A stretch of 64,000 nt of DNA, taken from positions 62,001 to 126,000 of the forward strand of contig JASANE010005263.1 in NCBI GenBank assembly GCA_030248225.1, read 5' to 3'. The translations under genes and the position numbers were made by a program. This DNA comes from Trileptium ribeirensis (taxonomy: Eukaryota; Nematoda; Enoplea; Enoplida; Thoracostomopsidae). The notes beneath the pieces are model-generated. The model did not search any database and was not told the DNA's origin. It worked only from the letters and a program-made list of their open reading frames with translations. Numbering within the stretch: position 1 is the stretch's first letter; every line of letters starts with the position of its first letter. Positions 51,701-60,700 of this stretch are shown piece by piece.

Positions 51701-54700
51701 AGCACACTTGCATTTTCGAAAATATTTGAAATTTTTTGTTCAAATATTTATCAATTTGGCATTTCGCTATGTATGGAGGTTTTTAAATATTTTGCTGGGT
51801 GACGCAATGCCACCAAGCTTCGTTACGGCGGGACCAGTTGAATTAAAACATTCATTAGTCGAAGAGCCGTCTGCACTGTTGTTAGCGCAACATCTGCGTG
51901 GTCCTGTCTATTTGAAACGCAGAGATTTAAAAAGGCATTTACGCTCAGGCGCTATGGGGAAAATCTTGAAAATTTCATTTTTGGCAGTCGCTGTCATTCA
52001 TAAACCATTTTCGGATGGATGGATTTCGGCAATTTTTTTCGATAGCAAAAGTTATGACGGTGTCCCCTTTAGTTGTACGCGAACAACTCCGACCCCATCT
52101 TCCGGATCAAAATGACAAAAAAACAGGTATTTAAGGGCTCTTTGCCAAATCTGGCTATACGGATACCAGTATTTTATAGTCCATATCTCGCTACACAAGC
52201 TTCGCATCGAAAAATGGAGGCCGCCATACAGGCTGGCCTATCCACAGTCCTCCAAAAAGTCTGGCGAACTGCGGGGTTCCTATGTTCATTCCCGGAGGAA
52301 ATTTTGAAATGGGACTAAACTTTGCTTGAAAATACTAAGTATTTTCATGTAGTTTTACTGCACTGCATGTATAATATAAAACTTTCACTGCACTTTCAAA
52401 ATATAAAACGACTTTTGGCATTAGAAATAGTGGTAATTAATGTTTAAAGAAAATTAAAAGAAAAAACAAAAACACAAATTTGAGATATAAAAATTCTAGG
52501 GACAGAAATGGGGAAAATCTCACGAACATGGATGATTCAGAAAGTAGCAGTGTTCCCTGCCCACTCTGGACAGGCCAGTGCAGAATCAACTCATTAAGAT
52601 TTACAACTTCGCTTACCACGGCTTTTTTGTGGGACCACTCCCTGCACCGCTTAGGCTCGAATATAATTTGTTGAGCCTTTGCCAGAAATAGTGATTTTTT
52701 CAAATTTCGCTGTGTTATTGCTTGTTTTTTACCTTACAATGAGTACTTATTATGTTAACAAATACGTTGGATACAATAGCTTTGCTATCTAGAATCCAAC
52801 TTGACTATATTATACCTTTTCAGTGTTGACGAACTCGATTTCCCAAATGTGCGTTTTCATTAGTCTCATTATTTATTGCGTGCAGGGCATCAAGAATGGT
52901 TTATATGTATGTACAGGTACTGTATGGCCGCTCCGAAACGCGTGCTAAAGGTACCGGCACTCGATACCGCGTGCTCCGGTACCGGCACTCGATACCGCGT
53001 GCTCCGGTACCGGCACTCGATACCGCGTGCTCCGGTACCGGCACTCGATACCGCGTGCTCCGGTACCGGCACTCGATACCGCTTGCTCCGGTACCGGCAC
53101 TCGGTACCTCGTGCTCCGGTAGCGACCGATAGTTTTTGCTGTCGGAAAACTACCATTCTCAATTATCCTGACGCACCATGTTTCTCCGCTATCATAATTT
53201 GTCCCGTTATTCGGCAAATGTCAAATTTTTGATTTAACTCTCCAATTTCATGTTGCCAGATAACATTATCTGGTGCAATAATATTATATTTATTATTTTT
53301 GATCTATCATCAGTAGCGATATTTCAAATATAATACCTGAAAAAATACTAAATCTGGGACTAAGCCTAAGCGTGAGACTAAGCTGTTCTTCCACTAAACA
53401 TTACGCTTCAATGCATCAAACATATCTAACCAAAATCAGAATATCCATTTTTCACGTGCATTCCCAATGTCTGACTCCATATCTTATTATCAGGGTTTAT
53501 TGCTATTGTTATTATGGAGATATACTATGCTAGATAGGTTATTGCGTTTTCTATAACATTTCCAAATTTGAGCCAAATCGGTCCACATATTCAAAAGTTA
53601 TGGTCAAAACTGTGAAATAACCAAAATCCATATTTTTTAAAAATTTTCCACCCCTGAATTTAGAACCTCCTCTTGAACCCCATTAAGAAGATAGAGTCGT
53701 GAAACCTTTCCCATTGGAAAGAGTGGAAAAACTGAGCTGTGGTGGGAGTTGGTTGGACCATTTTAAGCACAGCTTTTGGTATTTTAATGTCAAAAAACAA
53801 GTTATTGCCCGCTATCAACCCACCAAAATTCCAACAATAATGATAAAGCATGTGAAGTATAGCTAAAAAGGGGCGACACTGAGCTCGAAGAGATCGATTT
53901 TGGGGTAAGAGAAGGATTTTGGGGGCGTAGTTGAAAATGGTGAGCCCCTTGTCTGAGTCGCCCTAGTGCAAGAATTGCCCAATGATTTCGATCTAGAGTC
54001 CAGCATGCCTTTCGTGGGTTTTCATTGCGTTTAGGGTCAGTGAACATGATTTCCAGAATATATACATAATCTGTGTTCAGTTGTTTGGTTACGTATTGCG
54101 GACATGTCAAAAAGAATTATCTATATAGGTTTTCCGGCAACCTGAATAGGATGGTTTGGTTATCTAGAGAGTAGCCCAAATACTGGGTACGTTGTCAGTT
54201 GTTTTTGATAGGTTCAGGATCGTCGAGGTTTTAGGATTTTCAATGGATTCATTGGTTCAAGAGTTGTAGGGTAGTATATACTTCAATCCCAGCCTGTTAC
54301 TGGTGATTAAACAAAATTACTTAAGAATGAAATCACGCTCACCACCAAACCCAACTTATGATAATTTTAACATCTCTTAAACCTTATAGGCATCTTCGCA
54401 ATCCGTCGAACGTAATCGAAGCAATGCTTCAGACGAAGGTTTCGCTTATTCCATGTCATATTCAAAGCTTCTATGTGCAGAATATCGGTAAGTTGTGTTA
54501 CATTTTGAGATAACTAAAAGCTTATTAAACCTACAGCGGAAGACAACTTCGAAGAAACATAAAACAGTTAACTATGATCTCTGGGTTGGGAACCTAGAAG
54601 CCCGATAGTAATAACCCTATTCAGTCGTTTAACTAACAAATTGTTTATTTAGTACAAGAATCACTTAATAATTTTAGCCGGCTGTAATAAAATACGTCGC

Positions 54701-57700
54701 ATTGCTCTTATAATTGCTATCGGCCAAAGTAACCCATGGTGTGTAGACAAAATGTAGGTCATGCGTTTCTCGATGTACTAAGCCGTAGCCTAAGCTAAGG
54801 TGCTTATATAAGACATACTCTAAGTCTAAGTCGGGGGATGCCGTCACCCGAAACCCCTTCTCTAAGCTGTTTCTTTTCTAACGTTATAACGTAACGCCTC
54901 TAAGGATTACCTGGGCTTTTCTATCTATTAAGATAGTAAATTACTTGACAGAATGTAGTTTAATATTTTAGGCTAAATCGGTTCATGGGATCTTAAAGAA
55001 AATTGAATCAAAGAAACGCATGCAGTATGTAATTTTATTTCGAAAATGTAAAACAGTATATATTTTCTATTGCTCTCTTCTAAGAACGTCTTCCCATGTT
55101 CACCAGTTGATACGTGGATAGTCAGGACACATAGATAAGATATTGTCTTCGCCACCTTTGTTTTGGTTATCTAGTTAGTCGGAAAAGCAAGTCAGCTGCT
55201 TTCAAAACTAAGTCAAGCCTGGAGCAAAGCCTGGTTCGTTTTGTTTGTCTACATCTTGTGTTTGAATTATCGAATGTTTTCAGCCAAGCTTTATTCCGAA
55301 GTGATATCACAGCTCGAACGAAATGACGATCGAGACGAGATAGCGTCACTAGATAGTTTGCTGTTGTCGAAATTGCCTCAGTACGAGCTGAGTGAAAATT
55401 TGGAAGTCCAAGAACGGGTAAGATTCCATCTTTAGCAGGAAGGTAGGAATGGTTTCTTAAACTTACGCCTACTATTGTGTCCTACAGCTATGCTAGAAAT
55501 GTATTTTTGTCGCTGCTATTTGGCCTGTCCACGGCCTTCCGAAAAGTGACGGTTGAAATTTGGGATTTATTCATGTTCATTCTCGGTGGGATTTCGAAGT
55601 GGTAGTAATAAAATTTCGTCCCATTGCTAGATTTCTTCAGTGCTTTGGGGTACTTTTAACAGTCGTACATATATTTACAGACTACCAGGATAGTGTATTC
55701 CGAGTGTTGAATGTGTAATTTGTAGAAGCATACACAGCAATATTGAGCATTAAATTACAAAATGAGCCAGCGAATATCAGCCATGTTGCGTGAATAGTTG
55801 AGAAGATCTACTCAATTATTGTACTTGCAATGCTCAATTACCCAGAGGATAAATTAATTCTGCGAATTGATACCAAACTTTCTGCTCCAAAGTAGGCTGG
55901 GGCCTGGCATTTTCCGATGCTCCCTTGCAAAAAACTCGTGCCCCCGGTTGGGGACCCCTTTAAAATTTTTGTTTCCCGCTGCAAAATGGCCCATGAACAA
56001 ATTTTTGGCTTCGCCCAGATAAAAACACCTCCATTTGACATAAAAAATTGACAAAAATTTTCGCAAAAATTCTTTTTTGGAGTTATTCAATTAATTTCAG
56101 CAAAAATGTTTAAAAGTTGGTTTTAACCTCAGTAAAGACGTTTTTGCTCAACTGATTGTGAAGATATTACCAGTTTCGTTTATTTCAAATTTCATTCTCC
56201 CATGTTAAAACCTGTTTTGACCCAAAGCCTACATCCTAAGAGAACTGTGTAGCCAAGAATTATATACAGTCTTATGTCTACAGATGTTTATTTGCTTTAC
56301 AAGCTGAGCCCAATTTGACACAGATATCTGCACCGTTTATCGAGTTACATTAAGTAGCGTGACTCTTTAGGCCACTTCGGACCCGACCGCGCCCCGTTGG
56401 CCCGGTTTCTCGGGAGACGAGGTACGAATCGTGCTTTGATTCTAACTAAATGGCACAAATAAACAAAAGAGATACAAATTTCTAGCTTTCAAATGAGCTG
56501 CCGCGCAAACCAATCTCCCCAGCCAAAGTTGAGTTATGCGTGTTATCCTAAAATTCCAAAAACTGATATTGTCAAATTTCACCACTGTCGCGGCTAGTAA
56601 AAACTAGTATCTCCATCGAGATTGTAGTGAAGCGTAAGTACACGTACACCTTTTGCGTACACAGCCAATCAGCATTTTACTCTGAAATAAAACAAACCAG
56701 AGAAAAAATTGGAAAGTTAAAATAAAATTAACCTTGCTTCCGTGAAGGGTATTAACATGGGGTAAAACCCTCATTTTGACCTCTGACCCCGAACCATGGG
56801 GGCACCATACCCCTGTACCAATAGAACCATGAGTCGCAGAGTAAAACCAACACCAGCAATGAGCTTCCCATGCCCGAAAACCCCCAAGTGCAACTTTTCA
56901 TTCGCCCAGGACCTCATAATAAATTTTCAAATTTTGGGTCGAGGAGCCATGAGGGTGCCATACCTCAAACCCCATAACTCCAGAACCGGAGCCTTAATCT
57001 AAAAACAAAAAAGGGGCAACGGCAATTATCATTTTACTGTGAAATAAAACCATCCAAAAAATTCTAAAGTTAGGATAAAAGTAACTTTGCTTCCGTTAAT
57101 AAGCTAGAGGACAACGTGTGAACAGTACAAAAACCAAAGTTATGGTTACCGGTAGTAGCGGTCAGCCGGTTCAATTAGGCCAGTACCTGTGCGCCAACTG
57201 TAGTAGAAATATTGGCTCAAACTCAGTTCAGTGCGCTGGGTGCCAAAAGTGGGTTCACAAAAGATGCTTAGGATTACGAATCATACCATCCACAAACCAA
57301 AATTACACCTGTAAACGTTGCAATGAGCCACCAAACGACAGCACCAAATTCTTGGACATTGGCGATAAACAGTTTGATTTGGTAGATTCTTTCAGCTACC
57401 TAAGAACGATATAAGACGGCCGGCAAGGGCTCGTATCCAAGCGACTTGGCTGAAGTGGAAGGAGCTGGCAAGTTTGGTTGTAAACAGAAGTTTGCCATTA
57501 CAGCTCCGCAGCAAAGTTTTTTGCCACATGTGTGCGACCAGTCCTCACATATGCATCGGAGACCTGGGCACTGACCGCAGGGACATTACGTTGGCTAAAT
57601 AGCACCGACATGAAGATTATACGATGGATGGTCGGGTTACGCTGGCAGGACGGCAAAACCAGCAATGAAGTACTGGAAATAGCAGGGCTACGTCCCATCG

Positions 57701-60700
57701 AAATGGAAATAGCTAAAGCCCGCATGCGCTGGTTCGGACTCATTCAACGAGCTAACTCAGGAATAATTACAACCATACGCGAACTACAATTCCATGGACC
57801 TGCCCGGCGAGGCCGACCAAACAACCGCTGGAAAGATCTAGTGTCGAACGATTTGGGTACTTAAGGTCTCATTCCCCAGGATGCAGTGGACTGGATCAAA
57901 TGGAGAAATGCTGTACGATCATGATGAAGTCGAACCCACTGACGTGGAAAAATTACTATAAACGGATGATGATGATGATGCTTCCGCGAAGGGTACTAAA
58001 ATGGGGCAAAAACCCACATTTTCTCCCCTGACCCCGGAACCAGGCTCCAAATCAAAAAACGCTTGGGGATGTACACGGTAAATCCACTATGCCGGTTCGA
58101 ATGAGCCCAATATCAAGAAAATCGGTTGAGTCGTTCCCGTGTTATGGCCGATCGCACACACACAGACGTAATTTCACCCCTGCAAGACACAATCTCTACA
58201 TTCTGATTATTCGCTTCACTCATGTCACTCGCTACATTCATAATTTAAATATTTAAAAGTATTTAGTGTGAAAGTGTTTTCATAAAATATGAATTTAACG
58301 ACGTTATTATATTATGCATTAGTTGAGCGTGAGGAATTTAGGGTGACTAGGGGCGAACATGGAGGAAAATTTTACGAACATGGGTTTAGAACGTGGGGTT
58401 CCCGCATCCCAACCATTCGAACAAGCCTGGTTATTTCGGGCTACAATAGCGTTGACAGAGTTTTCTAAAGAAAATGGAACAACTCTTTCTCCGTAAAGTT
58501 CGCTAGATTTGGAACTCTCCAACAGGTAAGGATTAACCAGGGGTTGTAGACAGCTAAAATCGTCTATCACACATGACAAATCCCGGCAGAGCTACTTATG
58601 CGTACTCAGCAAGTCCAGAGTCAGATCGACGTCTTCGCTACTCCTGGAGATCATCTGAATGATCATTTCTTCAAGTTGGGAATTTCTTAGAGCAGTATTT
58701 GTGAGACTTGTAATACTTAAGAAGACTCACAACATGTTCGCAACTGCCACTTTGTGACTGAAGTTAGGAAATATTATAGGTAATAATCCATCGGGCTTTA
58801 CTAGCTTTCGTCAAGTCGGAATCAAGAAAATAGTATAATTCTTCGTGGAAAGCGGCGGATTTGGTCTAATTAGAATGGGACCGTGTAAAGGATATATTTT
58901 TAATTACACACTGTTAATTTGTCTATACCTTAATGTTGCCTATATATGAAACTGGAAGGATTGGTTGATGCGGAAACAGCTGGCATGGAATACATATTTT
59001 CCTAAGTTAGTTTAGCATTTAAACTGTGTAGGGTCGCAAAATCTAACTATACTTCCTAAAAGCTGCTCGATGCGCTCCATAAATTTAAACGAATACAAAT
59101 TGAGAATTCGTTTCAATTGCCTATTACTCGGCATTGCGTATGTTTATTATATTGCTGACAATAATATTTCAGGCTTGTTCGTTGATAGAATTGATGAAGC
59201 AGATCGATCGATTGCACAAATCTGGCGAATCGATTAGCGACGATTTATCGATTTTGTTTGAAGGCGATCTAAATCCGATTGCACCAAAAGCTCAACGAAA
59301 GGTGCCAATACCGAATGGGTAAGTACGTGCGTGAGGCTGTTAGTAGGATAAGTAATTAATACTTCATAATTAAGTAGGTAACGATTTTAATGAAGATATA
59401 TGTCGGATTAGGATATGTAGTACGAGTGGTGGTAGTACATCGCGCATATGGGATTTCAGTATCTAAATGCTTTATACCGCGGAGTGAAAAACGAATTTTT
59501 GTTTGTAGAATGTTTCTGATCACTCTCTAATTTATTGTGGTAATTCATTGTAGTACCGATAAAATTTCTGTTTATGGCATCTGAGTCCAAGATTTTTTAC
59601 ATAGTTTTGATATCAATACACTGCTTGACCTAACGCATCTTTACCATTTGCGTCAAAAACAGCTGTTTATTGTTATAATTTGCGCGTAAGCTCACAACGA
59701 CTTATATTCTTGTGCAGTTGTACAGAAAAGCATACTGGAAAGGTTCCAAACAATGCACTGATATGTCATCCAATAAATTGTCTATTGGAAGACGCCAGAA
59801 CGTTAACTATGCTCCGCATTATAATCGTCATAGCTCGACATTCAACGCTTTATTCATAACACACGTAAGTCATAACATACGTCGCAGCTCACACTTTAAG
59901 CAGTGTGGTTGTACCCATACCGGGTTAAATATAAGGCGCTTTTAGGTTCGAAGAAAAATTATTTATGGTCTTTCAGCTTGGATCTGGATAGCTGGATCAA
60001 CAAAGCGCCGAAATCGAGCAGCAGCAGTTCTGAGTCGGACTCTGGCGAACGACCGTCTTCGCAGCAGCTGCAGCACAATGCCGGTGTAAACATTAATAGC
60101 TATTTGAGCACGAAGCCGTTTATAAACGACACGATCAGCAGTGATGCATATCGCAATACTCTTCGAGAGCAGAAGAAACCAGAGCCGACGCCTGAAGAGC
60201 TCAAGCGAGTAAGTATATATATGTTTGACGCGAGCCATGGCGGAATCCGCGCACATCTTAATAGCTCCCATCAGACCATTGCGATTGCGGTGCGTGTCGC
60301 GATGCGACTGAATACTTAAAACATCTGCTCAGCCGACGCCCAAACAGTGTTTACTTTATTTATATATATTAACTTTATTTCAGCTCCATAGTAGCTAAGC
60401 CGCTTACGGAATCAATATTTTAAGCTTATCTGTAAAGCGATTTTAGAATCTCGCTTAGTACACGCAAAAGTATCATGACTGAGTTTTCCAACAACTAAAA
60501 AATGAAAATAAAAACAGCCAGCTGAAAAATTTGATTCAACTGTTCATGAATTTATGTTTTATTAAGTGGAAGTAACAAAGACTATTTGGGAGACACGTGG
60601 TTGTGTGGGAAAACATATGTCGCTTGTAGTGAAACTGTGGCTATAAACTGATTGAGAACAGTAGTAGGCCGTCTAAATAGCTTGACCTCTTATCTTACCA

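Noticed and set aside
52876..53232. Four overlapping 78-118-codon repetitive open frames
   Set aside because: Caused by the stop-free 28-bp minisatellite on both strands; no promoter, homology or unique sequence.
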